Origin: Jejuia pallidilutea
Lineage (GTDB): Bacteria; Bacteroidota; Bacteroidia; Flavobacteriales; Flavobacteriaceae
NCBI RefSeq assembly: GCF_002973595.1
Contig: NZ_PVEO01000012.1
Coordinates: 37,713 to 101,712, forward strand
Direction: 5' to 3'
Length of the DNA stretch: 64,000 bases
Made by a program: the position numbers and the translations under genes. Positions within the stretch are counted from its first letter, which is position 1, and each line of letters opens with the position of its first letter. This document shows positions 9,776 through 18,365 of the stretch, one piece after another. The notes under the pieces were generated by a model, which was given only the letters and a program-made list of their open reading frames with translations, was not told the origin of the DNA and did not search any database.

Positions 9776-10474
9776 GTGACAGAAAAAAAGACTTCATTTT
9801 CAATAAAAAATTGGAATCAAGACGACCAACCTCGTGAAAAGTTATTGTACAAAGGCAAATCTGCGTTAAGCGACGCAGAATTGGTTGCTATTTTAATAGG
9901 TTCGGGCAATAGGGAAGAAAGTGCCGTGGCTTTATGCAAACGTATTTTAGCAAGTGTAGATAATAATTTAAGCGAACTAGGAAAACTTAGCATTAAACAA
10001 CTTATGGCGTTTAAAGGTATTGGGGAAGCTAAGGCAATAACCATTGCAGCTGCTCTAGAATTAGGAAGGCGTCGTAGAGGAGAAGAGGCCTTAGAAAAGA
10101 AAAGAATAACCTCTAGTGCATCGGTATTCGAATTAATGCAACCAGTTATTGGAGAGTTGGAGCATGAAGAATTTTGGATTGTTTATTTGAATAATTCCAA
10201 TAAAGTCATTCAAAAAAATCAATTAAGTAAAGGTGGTATTACAGGAACTTTGGTTGATGTGCGTTTGGTGTTAAAAACTGCTTTAGAAACTGGGGCTACA
10301 GCATTAATTTTAGCACATAATCACCCATCGGGAACTTTAAAACCAAGTGAGGCTGATAAACAAATAACCCAAAAATTAAAAAGTGCCGCATTAAGTTTAG
10401 ATATTAAAGTTTTAGATCATTTAATAATTACAGAAAAAGCCTATTTTAGTTTTGCTGATGAAGCATTATTATAA
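9776..10474 (+). CDS. radC: RadC-family JAB domain protein
   Basis: This 232-residue protein has an N-terminal helix-hairpin-helix region (about residues 30-100, including GIGEAKAITIAAALELGRR) and a C-terminal JAB/MPN metal-binding domain with HNHPSG at residues 181-186 and a downstream Asp. The start is GTG. No in-frame ATG gives the conserved SFSIKNW start, so GTG is the best choice. RadC was historically linked to DNA repair, but its biochemical role remains unsettled. It is followed by the deacetylase-like gene 30 bases later. Confidence 0.9.
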   Translation: MTEKKTSFSIKNWNQDDQPREKLLYKGKSALSDAELVAILIGSGNREESAVALCKRILASVDNNLSELGKLSIKQLMAFKGIGEAKAITIAAALELGRRRRGEEALEKKRITSSASVFELMQPVIGELEHEEFWIVYLNNSNKVIQKNQLSKGGITGTLVDVRLVLKTALETGATALILAHNHPSGTLKPSEADKQITQKLKSAALSLDIKVLDHLIITEKAYFSFADEALL

Positions 10475-10504
10475 CAGAAGATTATTTTTTTGAAAACAGA
10501 AAAA

Positions 10505-11809
10505 ATGTTACTAGTATATACCCACAAAATATCACCAAGATTAAAATATGTATTTAAGCACATATGTACGCGTGTTTTGGGTATTAAGGTAGAGTTTACA
10601 ACTAAAATTGAAGAGTTTATAGCGCACGATAGCTTAAAAATGTCGTACACTAAGCAGCATTTAGGAAATGAGTTTTTTATAAAAAGTAACGATATATTGT
10701 TTGAGCAGGGACTGTCGGATATTGAAATAAACGTACAAAAATGGGAAAATACTAAATGCTTTTTTTTTAATGGTGATAAAAGCGCCATACCATTTGATAT
10801 TTTTGCAGCTTCCTTTTATATGTTATCACGTTATGAGGAGTATTTACCTCAACGAAAAGACGAATATGGTAGGTTTTTAGCCACCGAAAGTTTAGCTTAC
10901 AACCACGGCTTTTTACAACAACCTGTTGTAGATATTTGGGCATATAAATTTAAAGTAGCAATACAAAAACAGTTTCCAGATTTTAAATTTCCAAAGCGCG
11001 AATACCGTATAAAACCAATAATAGATGTACCAAGCCCCTATAATTATAAATTAAAAGGGGTAATGCGTTCTCTAGGAGGGACGCTTAAGGATTTTTTTAG
11101 ATTTAGGTTTAAGAGTTTATACAATAGGTATGCTGTACTTTTTGGTTTTAAACACGACCCTTTCGATACTTTTAAGTATATTATTAACAAACAGAAGCAA
11201 AGTAAATTTAAGTTTTTGGTATTCTTTTTTGTAGGTTCGTATTCTACCTTCGACAAAGGTATAAATATTAACAAACGAAAATATGTATCGCTTATAAAGC
11301 ATGTGGCAGATTATTGCGAGGTAGGTTTAAAAGCATCATATTTCTCGGTAAAAGATGTGGTGCTCTTAAAAAAAGAAAAGCGCCAAATGGAAGATGTTAT
11401 AAATACATCCTTAAAAGCGTCAAGATTTTCGTTTTCAAAATTAAGCTTACCAGAATCGTATCGCAATTTAGTACAGTTAGAAATAAATGAAGATTATACC
11501 ATGGGTTACATTGATTATATAGGATTTAGAGCTGGTTCCTGCACCCCTTTTTTGTTTTATGATTTAGATTATGAAGTGCAAACACCACTAAAAGTTTGTC
11601 CGTTTCATTTAATGGATTCCGTATTATTAAAAACAACATCCATGTTAGATAAAAAGAAAGTACTTAATACTATTATAGAAGAAATAAAGCGTGTAAATGG
11701 AGAATTTGTACCAATATTTCATAATTATACATTTAGTAATACTGCCAGATGGAATGGGTTTAAAGAATTGTTTAACAATATTTTAGCCTCAACAAATGAA
11801 GAAGCTTAA
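10505..11809 (+). CDS. Polysaccharide deacetylase-like protein (DUF7033-type N terminus)
   Basis: From the ATG at 10505 this is 434 residues. A TTG at 10490 in frame would add five residues. The N-terminal part (MLLVYTHKISPRLKYVFKHI, then FDIFAASFYMLSRYEEYL) matches the bacteroidetal proteins annotated as polysaccharide deacetylase family with a DUF7033 domain. The C-terminal half shows the NodB-like fold pattern (IIDVPSPYNYK, FVGSYSTFDK, GFRAGSC). Some metal-ligand positions seem substituted, and this is discussed as a finding. It overlaps the next gene by 14 bases, which suggests translational coupling. Confidence 0.75.
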   Translation: MLLVYTHKISPRLKYVFKHICTRVLGIKVEFTTKIEEFIAHDSLKMSYTKQHLGNEFFIKSNDILFEQGLSDIEINVQKWENTKCFFFNGDKSAIPFDIFAASFYMLSRYEEYLPQRKDEYGRFLATESLAYNHGFLQQPVVDIWAYKFKVAIQKQFPDFKFPKREYRIKPIIDVPSPYNYKLKGVMRSLGGTLKDFFRFRFKSLYNRYAVLFGFKHDPFDTFKYIINKQKQSKFKFLVFFFVGSYSTFDKGININKRKYVSLIKHVADYCEVGLKASYFSVKDVVLLKKEKRQMEDVINTSLKASRFSFSKLSLPESYRNLVQLEINEDYTMGYIDYIGFRAGSCTPFLFYDLDYEVQTPLKVCPFHLMDSVLLKTTSMLDKKKVLNTIIEEIKRVNGEFVPIFHNYTFSNTARWNGFKELFNNILASTNEEA

Positions 11810-12488
11810 CGGGATTACAGATGTTTTTTTTGATTTAGACCATACGCTATGGGATTTCGAAAAAAATTCTGCACTAACTTTTGATAGAATATTTAAACTA
11901 AACGGGATACCCGTAGAATTAAATGAATTTTTAAAGCATTATACTCCTATTAATTTCCTGTATTGGAAACTATACAGAGAAGAACGAATAAAAAAAGAAG
12001 CATTGCGCTTTTCTAGGTTAAATGATACGTTTAAAGCCTTAAAACTATCAGTTGAAGAGCGTGTAATTCATCAGCTCTCAGAAGATTACATTAAACACTT
12101 ATCTGCTTTTAATTTCTTAATGGAAGATGCCACAAGTATATTAAAATATCTTCAGTCTCATTACAAATTACATATAATTACCAATGGTTTTAATGAGGTT
12201 CAGTATAGAAAAATGGATACATCTAATATCATTCATTTTTTTGAAACCATTACTAACTCTGAGATAGCAGGCGTAAAGAAACCAAATCCTAAAATATTTA
12301 ATTTTGCATTGAATTTGGCCAAAGCTAAACCAGAGCAAAGTATAATGATAGGCGATAGTATGGAGGCCGATGTAGAAGGTGCCCTAAATATAGGGATGGA
12401 TGCTATTTTCTTCAACCCTAATAACGCAAGTTTTAACGGTGGTATAAAAGGAGTTTCTAAATTAATTGAACTAAAAATGTACTTGTAA
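11796..12488 (+). CDS. yjjG: YjjG-family noncanonical pyrimidine nucleotidase (HAD hydrolase)
   Basis: This 230-residue HAD phosphatase has motif I DVFFDLDHTLWDF (Asp13 and Asp15), motif II ITNGF, a Lys in GVKKPNPKIF, and motif III MIGDSMEADVEGA. The combination DLDHTLWDFEKN is typical of YjjG, which dephosphorylates noncanonical pyrimidine nucleotides and so cleans the nucleotide pool. Length fits. The gene starts inside the end of the preceding gene and is followed 36 bases later by a lipoprotein gene in the same direction. Confidence 0.88.
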   Translation: MKKLNGITDVFFDLDHTLWDFEKNSALTFDRIFKLNGIPVELNEFLKHYTPINFLYWKLYREERIKKEALRFSRLNDTFKALKLSVEERVIHQLSEDYIKHLSAFNFLMEDATSILKYLQSHYKLHIITNGFNEVQYRKMDTSNIIHFFETITNSEIAGVKKPNPKIFNFALNLAKAKPEQSIMIGDSMEADVEGALNIGMDAIFFNPNNASFNGGIKGVSKLIELKMYL

Positions 12489-12524
12489 AACAATACCATT
12501 GCTAAACCAAACGTTTTCAATTTG

Positions 12525-13079
12525 ATGATAAAAAATAAAATTGTTATAACTACTTTTTTAGGGGTGCTCTTGCTAAATTATTTTAGTTGTACTAAGCCCG
12601 TAGATTTTAATCAGGCCAATACTTTAGTTTTAGAACCTGTTGTAGAATCTAGTTTAATTTTTTATGAAGCATCAGCTAAAGATTTTTTTCTTGGTGGCTC
12701 CGAAGAGAGTGTAGCTGAGGATTTTATAGAGATAGATTTTTTTAACAATAGTTTTGTACAAGATAACCTTGTAAAAGCAGAGTTTGTTTTTAATATTGAA
12801 AACTCCATTAACCGTGGCTACCAACTTCACATAAGCTTTTTAGATAATGCTAACCAATTGTTAGAACGTTTTACAGTAAATACAAGTGCCTCGGCAAATA
12901 ATAACATTATAAAAACTACCCATACCGAAGTTTTCGAGGGCGAAACGCTTCAGCGTATAAAACGTTCAAGAATACTTGTTTTTACGCTCGTAATGCTTCC
13001 TGGTGAAGCTATTAATGCAGACACTCCAGGAGAAATAAGTGTGCAATCCAAAGGTATCTTTTCTTTAAACATTAATTAA
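12525..13079 (+). CDS. Putative lipoprotein of unknown function
   Basis: From the ATG at 12525 (a TTG at 12522 is also in frame) the protein is 184 residues with a hydrophobic export signal and a lipobox ending FSC near residue 22. The mature part looks beta-rich and ends ISVQSKGIFSLNIN. I do not recognise a named family. It is the first of three exported proteins encoded with gaps of 5 bases or with overlaps, so it probably works with the next two. The partner barrel protein suggests an envelope role. Confidence 0.7.
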   Translation: MIKNKIVITTFLGVLLLNYFSCTKPVDFNQANTLVLEPVVESSLIFYEASAKDFFLGGSEESVAEDFIEIDFFNNSFVQDNLVKAEFVFNIENSINRGYQLHISFLDNANQLLERFTVNTSASANNNIIKTTHTEVFEGETLQRIKRSRILVFTLVMLPGEAINADTPGEISVQSKGIFSLNIN

Positions 13080-13084
13080 CGATT

Positions 13085-14497
13085 TTGAAGAAACTTCCCT
13101 TTATTTTAATACTAACACTAAGCTTTTGTTTCTCACAAAACAAACAATTGCTTTATGGGTTTTCTGAAATACCACAAGCTTTGCTATTAAATCCTGGGGG
13201 AAAGGTTGAAAATAAAGGCTATTTTGGCATTCCCTTTCTGTCACAGATTCATTTAAATGGAGGGTCTTCAGAAATTTCTATTTATGATATTTTTGCTGAG
13301 GATGGTAGAGATTTTAATGTAAAATTACGAGATGCAGTACAACAATTGCAACCAAATGATTTTTTAACAGCTACACAACAATTAGAACTGTTTTCTGGTG
13401 GTTTTGCATTCGGGCCTTCTTATAATAAAAATAAGTATTTAAGTTTTGGGCTTTACCAAGAGTTTGATTTTGTTGGTTATTTTCCCAAAGATTATGCTGT
13501 TTTGGCCTTAGAAGGTAATCAATCTAATATCGGAAAGCCTTTTAAATTAGACCATCTAAATTTAAACGCCGACATACTCTCTGTACTGCATGTAGGTTAT
13601 AATGAAAAAGTGAATGGTAAATTTACCTATGGTGTACGCGGAAAAATATATTCAAGTATTTTTAATGTAAATTCAACTAAAAATAAAGGTACATTTACTA
13701 CCGTTAACGGTGACAATAATATATATGAACATATTTTTAATTTAGATTTAGCAGTAAGAACTTCTGGTATATCAAGTCTCATAAACGATGATAATGATGA
13801 TTTTAGTGAAGATATTAAAACACTACAAAAGCGTGTATTATTTGGCCAAAACTTAGGTTTAGGTTTCGATATAGGTTTTACCTATCAAATAAATAAACAA
13901 TGGTATGTAGACGGTAGTTTGTTGGATATTGGTTTTATACATCACTCTAAAGATATTGAAAACTATGAGCTAAAAGACGATTTTACTTTTGAAGGGATAG
14001 ATCCACTTTTTCCAGAATCGAACGAAGGGCAGTCTGCTAATGATTATTGGAGTGAACTAGAAGAAGATTTTGAAGACCTTTTTGAAATAGACACAACGCA
14101 AACACAATATACCGTTTGGAGACCTGTAAAATTAAATGCCTCTTTAAATTATGCGTTCGGTAAAAAAAAGTTAAAAGATTGCGACTGTTTGGCAGAAGAT
14201 GGTGGTTTTTTAAACAGGGTAGGTGCACAACTATACGCGGTAAAAAGACCAAAAGGCCTACAGGCTGCTTTAACGGCGTATTATTACAGACGTATTCTTA
14301 AAGGTTTAAGCGCCAAGGCAACCTACACCATAGATCCGTACTCTTTTAGTAATATTGGATTAGGCGTATCTGCAAATATTTTGGGCTTAAATATATACCT
14401 TATGGCCGATAATTTTTTGTCTTATCAAAACATATATGATGCACAAAATGTATCTTTACAATTAGGACTTAATTATATTTTTAAAAATGAAAACTAA
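13085..14497 (+). CDS. DUF5723-like outer membrane protein
   Basis: This 470-residue protein starts with TTG, chosen because it yields a good signal peptide (MKKLPFILILTLSFCFSQ) and no early ATG exists in frame. The body has repeated beta-strand patterns, many aromatic girdle residues and an ending LGLNYIFKNEN, consistent with an outer-membrane barrel of the PorV/FadL-like DUF5723 group. It sits 5 bases after the lipoprotein gene and overlaps the next gene by 11 bases. Function is unknown. Confidence 0.7.
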   Translation: MKKLPFILILTLSFCFSQNKQLLYGFSEIPQALLLNPGGKVENKGYFGIPFLSQIHLNGGSSEISIYDIFAEDGRDFNVKLRDAVQQLQPNDFLTATQQLELFSGGFAFGPSYNKNKYLSFGLYQEFDFVGYFPKDYAVLALEGNQSNIGKPFKLDHLNLNADILSVLHVGYNEKVNGKFTYGVRGKIYSSIFNVNSTKNKGTFTTVNGDNNIYEHIFNLDLAVRTSGISSLINDDNDDFSEDIKTLQKRVLFGQNLGLGFDIGFTYQINKQWYVDGSLLDIGFIHHSKDIENYELKDDFTFEGIDPLFPESNEGQSANDYWSELEEDFEDLFEIDTTQTQYTVWRPVKLNASLNYAFGKKKLKDCDCLAEDGGFLNRVGAQLYAVKRPKGLQAALTAYYYRRILKGLSAKATYTIDPYSFSNIGLGVSANILGLNIYLMADNFLSYQNIYDAQNVSLQLGLNYIFKNEN

Positions 14498-15350
14498 AGT
14501 ATTTATCTCTATTATCGCTTTTTTTATAATTTCAAGCGTATTTGCGCAAACCAATCTTAATAATTACAAATACGTAATTGTACCAAATAAATTCGATTTT
14601 CTAAATGAAGAAAACCAATATCGCTTAAACGAGCTAACTCAGTTCTTGTTTAATAAATATGGGTTTACCGCTTTAATGGAAGGCAGCGAATATCCAGAGG
14701 ATTTAATAAAAGATAGGTGCTTAGCTTTACGTACACACGTTATGAAAGATTCTGGTATGTTTAAAACAAAGTTAAAAGTTGTATTAAAAGATTGTAACGA
14801 TAGAGTAGTATTTACCTCTAAGGAAGGAGAAAGTAGAGAAAAAGAATTTGACGTGGCATACAACAGGTCGTTAAGAGATGCCTTTACTTCTTTTGAAGCT
14901 TTAAATTATAATTACACGCCAAAACCTTCAAAACTGGCAGTAACCAAAAGTTTGTCAGATAATAAAACAGATGCAAAGGTTTTGGAAGAAGTAAAAAAAC
15001 TTAAAGAAGAGCTACAAACGCTTAAAGAACAAAAAGCAATTACAGCAGCTAACGAAGAAACCAAAATGGCAAAAGCTATAGTAACCGAAGCAGAACAAAA
15101 GGTTGTTTCTACAAAAAGTACTGCAATAAAAGTGGTTAACGGTATTTTGTATGCTCAGGAAATTACTAATGGTTATCAATTGGTAGATAGCACTCCAAAA
15201 GTAGTATTCAGAATTAAAAAAACCGGACTTAAAAATGTGTTTTTAGTGGAAGGGGAGAGCGCCATTATCTACAAACAAGATAATGTTTGGATACTAGAAG
15301 AATATGTAAATGATGAGTTGAGTAAAAAAGAACTAAATCTAAAATTTTAA
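14487..15350 (+). CDS. Exported protein with coiled-coil middle region, unknown function
   Basis: This 287-residue protein has a signal peptide (MKTKVFISIIAFFIISSVFA), an N-terminal region with YKYVIVPNKFDFL and RCLALRTHVM, a predicted coiled coil around residues 160-210 (KVLEEVKKLKEELQTLKEQK), and a beta-like C-terminal segment. I recognise it only as a conserved flavobacterial hypothetical type. It overlaps the DUF5723-like gene by 11 bases and ends 13 bases from the convergent rarA gene. No terminator is evident between them. Confidence 0.65.
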   Translation: MKTKVFISIIAFFIISSVFAQTNLNNYKYVIVPNKFDFLNEENQYRLNELTQFLFNKYGFTALMEGSEYPEDLIKDRCLALRTHVMKDSGMFKTKLKVVLKDCNDRVVFTSKEGESREKEFDVAYNRSLRDAFTSFEALNYNYTPKPSKLAVTKSLSDNKTDAKVLEEVKKLKEELQTLKEQKAITAANEETKMAKAIVTEAEQKVVSTKSTAIKVVNGILYAQEITNGYQLVDSTPKVVFRIKKTGLKNVFLVEGESAIIYKQDNVWILEEYVNDELSKKELNLKF

Positions 15351-15363
15351 TATGAAACACTGC

Positions 15364-16647
15364 CTAATAGCCATATTTATCTTTCCAACGTTTTTTTAAA
15401 AAATCCCGTTGGGCATTTTCCCTAGCATTATTACCCGGTTCATACAGTTTTGTGTTTTTTACATCTTCTGGTAAAAACTCTTGGTTTGCAAAGTTGTTAT
15501 CGTAGTTATGCGCATATTTGTAATTCTCCCCATACCCCAATTCTTTCATTAGTTTTGTTGGTGCATTTCTAATTTCTAGAGGAACCGATAAATCGCCTGT
15601 TTCCTTAACCAATTGCTGTGCGGCGCCTATAGCTTTATAGGCAGCATTACTTTTAGGAGAACACGCTAAATAGGTAGCACATTGGCTTAAAATGATTCTA
15701 GATTCTGGAAAACCTATAGTAGATACTGCCTGAAATGTATTATTTGCAATTACCAAAGCCGTAGGATTAGCATTTCCAATATCTTCACTAGCAGAAATTA
15801 AAAGCCTGCGTGCAATAAACTTAACATCCTCACCACCTTCAATCATACGTGCCAGCCAATATACGGCTGCATTTGGGTCGCTACCACGTATAGATTTTAT
15901 AAAGGCAGAAATAATATCATAATGTTGCTCTCCAGTTTTATCATATCTAACCGTATTGTTCTGTACCTTATCTAACACATAGCTATTGGTAATAATAATT
16001 TTATCAGCATCACTAGAATTTACAATTAATTCAAAAATATTAAGCAATTTTCTAGCATCTCCACCAGAAAGCCTTAATAAGGCGTCCGTTTCCTCAAGTT
16101 TAATATGTTTTTGGGAGATAATCTCATCATTTTCAATGGCGCGATGTAAGAGTGTCTCTAAATCTTGTTTAGAAAAAGCATTTAAAATATATACCTGACA
16201 TCGAGACAATAATGCAGGAATCACCTCAAAACTCGGATTTTCAGTAGTAGCACCAATTAAAGTAATCCAACCTTTTTCTACAGCCTGAAGTAAAGAATCT
16301 TGTTGCGATTTACTAAACCTATGTATTTCATCAATAAATAAAATAGGATTCTTAGTAGTAAACAAACCCCCACTTTGTTTTGCTTTTTCAATAACGTCCC
16401 TTATGTCTTTTACACCAGAATTTATAGCACTTAAAGTGTAAAAGGGTCTTTTGGAATCTGTGGCAATTATATTTGCCAGGGTTGTTTTGCCAGTTCCTGG
16501 TGGCCCCCAAAAAATCATAGACGCAATCAGTCCATGCTTTAGTTGTTGTGTTAAAGCACCGTTTTTGCCAACCAAGTGTGTTTGGCTCACATAATCTGTC
16601 AAATTTTTAGGGCGTAATCGTTCCGCTAAAGGCGTATTCACATTCAT
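15364..16647 (-). CDS. rarA: Replication-associated recombination protein A (RarA/MgsA AAA ATPase)
   Basis: This 427-residue AAA+ ATPase has Walker A WGPPGTGKTTLA (about residues 47-58), Walker B ILFIDEIHRFSKSQQD, sensor 1 LIGATTENPSFEV and the C-terminal MgsA clamp-loader-like domain ending in FLKKRWKDKYGY. RarA acts at stalled replication forks in the cytoplasm. Length and all motifs are intact. It converges with the coiled-coil protein gene. Confidence 0.95.
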   Translation of the reverse strand: MNVNTPLAERLRPKNLTDYVSQTHLVGKNGALTQQLKHGLIASMIFWGPPGTGKTTLANIIATDSKRPFYTLSAINSGVKDIRDVIEKAKQSGGLFTTKNPILFIDEIHRFSKSQQDSLLQAVEKGWITLIGATTENPSFEVIPALLSRCQVYILNAFSKQDLETLLHRAIENDEIISQKHIKLEETDALLRLSGGDARKLLNIFELIVNSSDADKIIITNSYVLDKVQNNTVRYDKTGEQHYDIISAFIKSIRGSDPNAAVYWLARMIEGGEDVKFIARRLLISASEDIGNANPTALVIANNTFQAVSTIGFPESRIILSQCATYLACSPKSNAAYKAIGAAQQLVKETGDLSVPLEIRNAPTKLMKELGYGENYKYAHNYDNNFANQEFLPEDVKNTKLYEPGNNARENAQRDFLKKRWKDKYGY

Positions 16648-16680
16648 AACTGTAAAATTAAGCGAATTTATTTAAGTTTT

Positions 16681-16785
16681 GGGCGTGCCCCCGATAAAAA
16701 TCGGGGTCGGGCTTTCGGCAGTCGCTTCCCGCAAAAAGCGGGAGAGCTTCAACAAATACCTCAATCCCTCACGCAGCTATCTGCC
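16681..16785. repeat. GC-rich structured intergenic element, probably a dispersed flavobacterial repeat or RNA
   Basis: This stretch differs sharply from its AT-rich surroundings. It contains a perfect 7-bp hairpin (CCCCGAT at 16689-16695 with ATCGGGG at 16700-16706, loop AAAA) and a 6-bp hairpin (TCCCGC at 16727-16732 with GCGGGA at 16738-16743, loop AAAAA). It ends with TCAATCCCTCACGCAG. From memory, similar GGGCGTG...GGTCGGGCT...CAATCCCT elements recur in intergenic DNA of Flavobacteriaceae; this recollection is unverified. Whether it is transcribed is unknown. Confidence 0.5.
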
Positions 16786-16803
16786 ATTTTAGCATTACTA
16801 TCA

Positions 16804-17559
16804 ATGTGGTTAATTATTTGCTATATTCACTATGTGAAACAAAGGCAACATTTTCAATATTCTACAGGAGTTATAGTGTATCCGGTATTATTTATTTTAA
16901 TACTTTGGATTGTATTCTGGTTTGAAGTACGTTTTGGATTTAAATTCTCAAAATTTGGAATATATCCACAAACATTATCGGGACTAAAAGGCGTTGTTTT
17001 AAGTCCGTTCATACATGGCGATATTCAGCATTTATATCATAATACAATACCACTTTTTGTGCTCTCCATGGCACTGTTTTACTTCTACAGGCCAATAGCT
17101 TGGAAGGTATTAATTTGGGGTGTTTTATTTTCAGGATTTTTAACCTGGTGTATCGGTAGACCTTCTTATCATATAGGTGCCAGCGGATTAATTTATGTTT
17201 TGGTAAGCTTTACCTTTTTTAAAGGCGTTTTTGCAAAACATTACAGGCTTATTGCTCTCTCTTTACTTGTTGTATTTCTTTATGGAAGTATGATTTGGTA
17301 TACCTTACCAATAGAAGAAGGCATTTCATGGGAAGGCCATTTATCAGGCTTAATAACAGGTTTACTTTTTGCCCTGTTTTTTAGAAAGCAAATCGCAAAA
17401 CCAAAAAAATATAGTTGGGAACAAGACGATTATAACGAGGAGGACGATCCTTTTTTAAAGCACTTTGATGAGGACGGAAATTTTATTGAGCACATAGAAC
17501 CAGAACCCCATCAAGAAGATTTTAAAATAAATTACACCTACAAAAAACGTGAAGAATAG
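16804..17559 (+). CDS. Rhomboid family intramembrane serine protease
   Basis: Counted from the ATG at 16804 this is 251 residues with about six transmembrane segments. The catalytic pair is visible: GASGL (Ser127) and EGHLSG (His179). The C terminus is a hydrophilic acidic tail. The first ten residues look unlike the family, so an in-frame GTG at 16834 (protein starting MKQRQHF, 241 residues) may be the real start. Rhomboids cleave transmembrane proteins within the inner membrane. The target is unknown. It converges with rlmB with a 4-base gap. Confidence 0.88.
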   Translation: MWLIICYIHYVKQRQHFQYSTGVIVYPVLFILILWIVFWFEVRFGFKFSKFGIYPQTLSGLKGVVLSPFIHGDIQHLYHNTIPLFVLSMALFYFYRPIAWKVLIWGVLFSGFLTWCIGRPSYHIGASGLIYVLVSFTFFKGVFAKHYRLIALSLLVVFLYGSMIWYTLPIEEGISWEGHLSGLITGLLFALFFRKQIAKPKKYSWEQDDYNEEDDPFLKHFDEDGNFIEHIEPEPHQEDFKINYTYKKREE

Positions 17560-17563
17560 GGGT

Positions 17564-18301
17564 TTAAGAGCGTTGTCGTACAACTTCATACAAAAATGCG
17601 CCACAAGCTACAGAAACATTTAAGGATTCTATATCACCCAATAAAGGCAGTTTAGCCTTTTCATCAACTACTTTTAAAGTAGAAGGGTTGATGCCTTTGC
17701 CTTCAGATCCCATAATAATAGCACATGGCTCTTTGAAGGAAATATTATAAAGTGTATTTTCTGTTTTTTCAGTTGCAGCAATAACTTTTATTCCTGAAGC
17801 CTGCATATAAAACACGGCATCTTTAATATGGTCAACCTTACAAATAGGAACTTTAAAAACGGCTCCAGCACTTGTTTTAATGGTATCACCATTTACAGGT
17901 GCGCCACCTTTCTTCTGAATAATTATACCGTCTACACCAGTACATTCTGCGGTTCTAATAATAGCTCCAAAATTGCGGACATCGCTAAGTTGATCTAAAA
18001 GTAAAAAAAGAGGCGTTTTGCCCGATTCAATAACATTCATCACTAAATCTTCCAAATCATAAAAGGCAATAGGAGAAATTTGTGCTACAGCACCTTGATG
18101 ATTTTTCTTAGTTAATCTATTTAGCTTTTCAACAGGAACATAAGAAGAGTTTATTGAGTTTTTTCTTAGCAGAGTCTCTAATTCTGAAAACAGTTCACCG
18201 TGAAGTCCTTTTTGTAAAAAGACTTTATCAATGGTCTCTCCAGAGTTTATAGCTTCAATAATAGCTCTTATACCGAATATTTGGGTTTGGTTTTGCATCA
18301 T
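17564..18301 (-). CDS. rlmB: 23S rRNA (guanosine-2251-2'-O)-methyltransferase
   Basis: From 18301 (MMQNQTQIFGIRAI) this is 245 residues. A further ATG at 18328 would place the start inside a terminator hairpin, so it is rejected. The protein has an N-terminal SpoU substrate-binding domain and the knotted SPOUT motifs SDVRNFGAIIRTAE, IIMGSEGKGI and SLNVSVACGAFLYEV. RlmB methylates the ribose of G2251 in the peptidyl-transferase region. The TrmH-family assignment is sure. The RlmB subtype is the usual one for this length. Confidence 0.92.
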   Translation of the reverse strand: MMQNQTQIFGIRAIIEAINSGETIDKVFLQKGLHGELFSELETLLRKNSINSSYVPVEKLNRLTKKNHQGAVAQISPIAFYDLEDLVMNVIESGKTPLFLLLDQLSDVRNFGAIIRTAECTGVDGIIIQKKGGAPVNGDTIKTSAGAVFKVPICKVDHIKDAVFYMQASGIKVIAATEKTENTLYNISFKEPCAIIMGSEGKGINPSTLKVVDEKAKLPLLGDIESLNVSVACGAFLYEVVRQRS

Positions 18302-18337
18302 AAAAAAATAGATTGCCAATTTAGGCAATCTATTTTT
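18302..18337 (-). terminator. Rho-independent terminator after the SusCD/lipoprotein group
   Basis: A perfect 10-bp inverted repeat (ATAGATTGCC at 18308-18317, GGCAATCTAT at 18324-18333) is flanked by an A-run on the left and a T-run on the right. It lies directly downstream of the lipoprotein gene ending at 18366 and just upstream of rlmB. By symmetry it could work in either direction, but only minus-strand transcription needs it here. Confidence 0.85.
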
Positions 18338-18365
18338 AATTTATTTAAAAAAGTTATTATGCTTT

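Noticed and set aside
10441..10788. 115-codon minus-strand frame across the end of radC and the start of the next gene
   Set aside because: Both plus-strand genes have clear families and the antisense sequence has no recognisable features.
18302..18328. Longer rlmB start at 18328
   Set aside because: It would put the start inside the terminator hairpin and add residues that look unlike the SpoU family N terminus.
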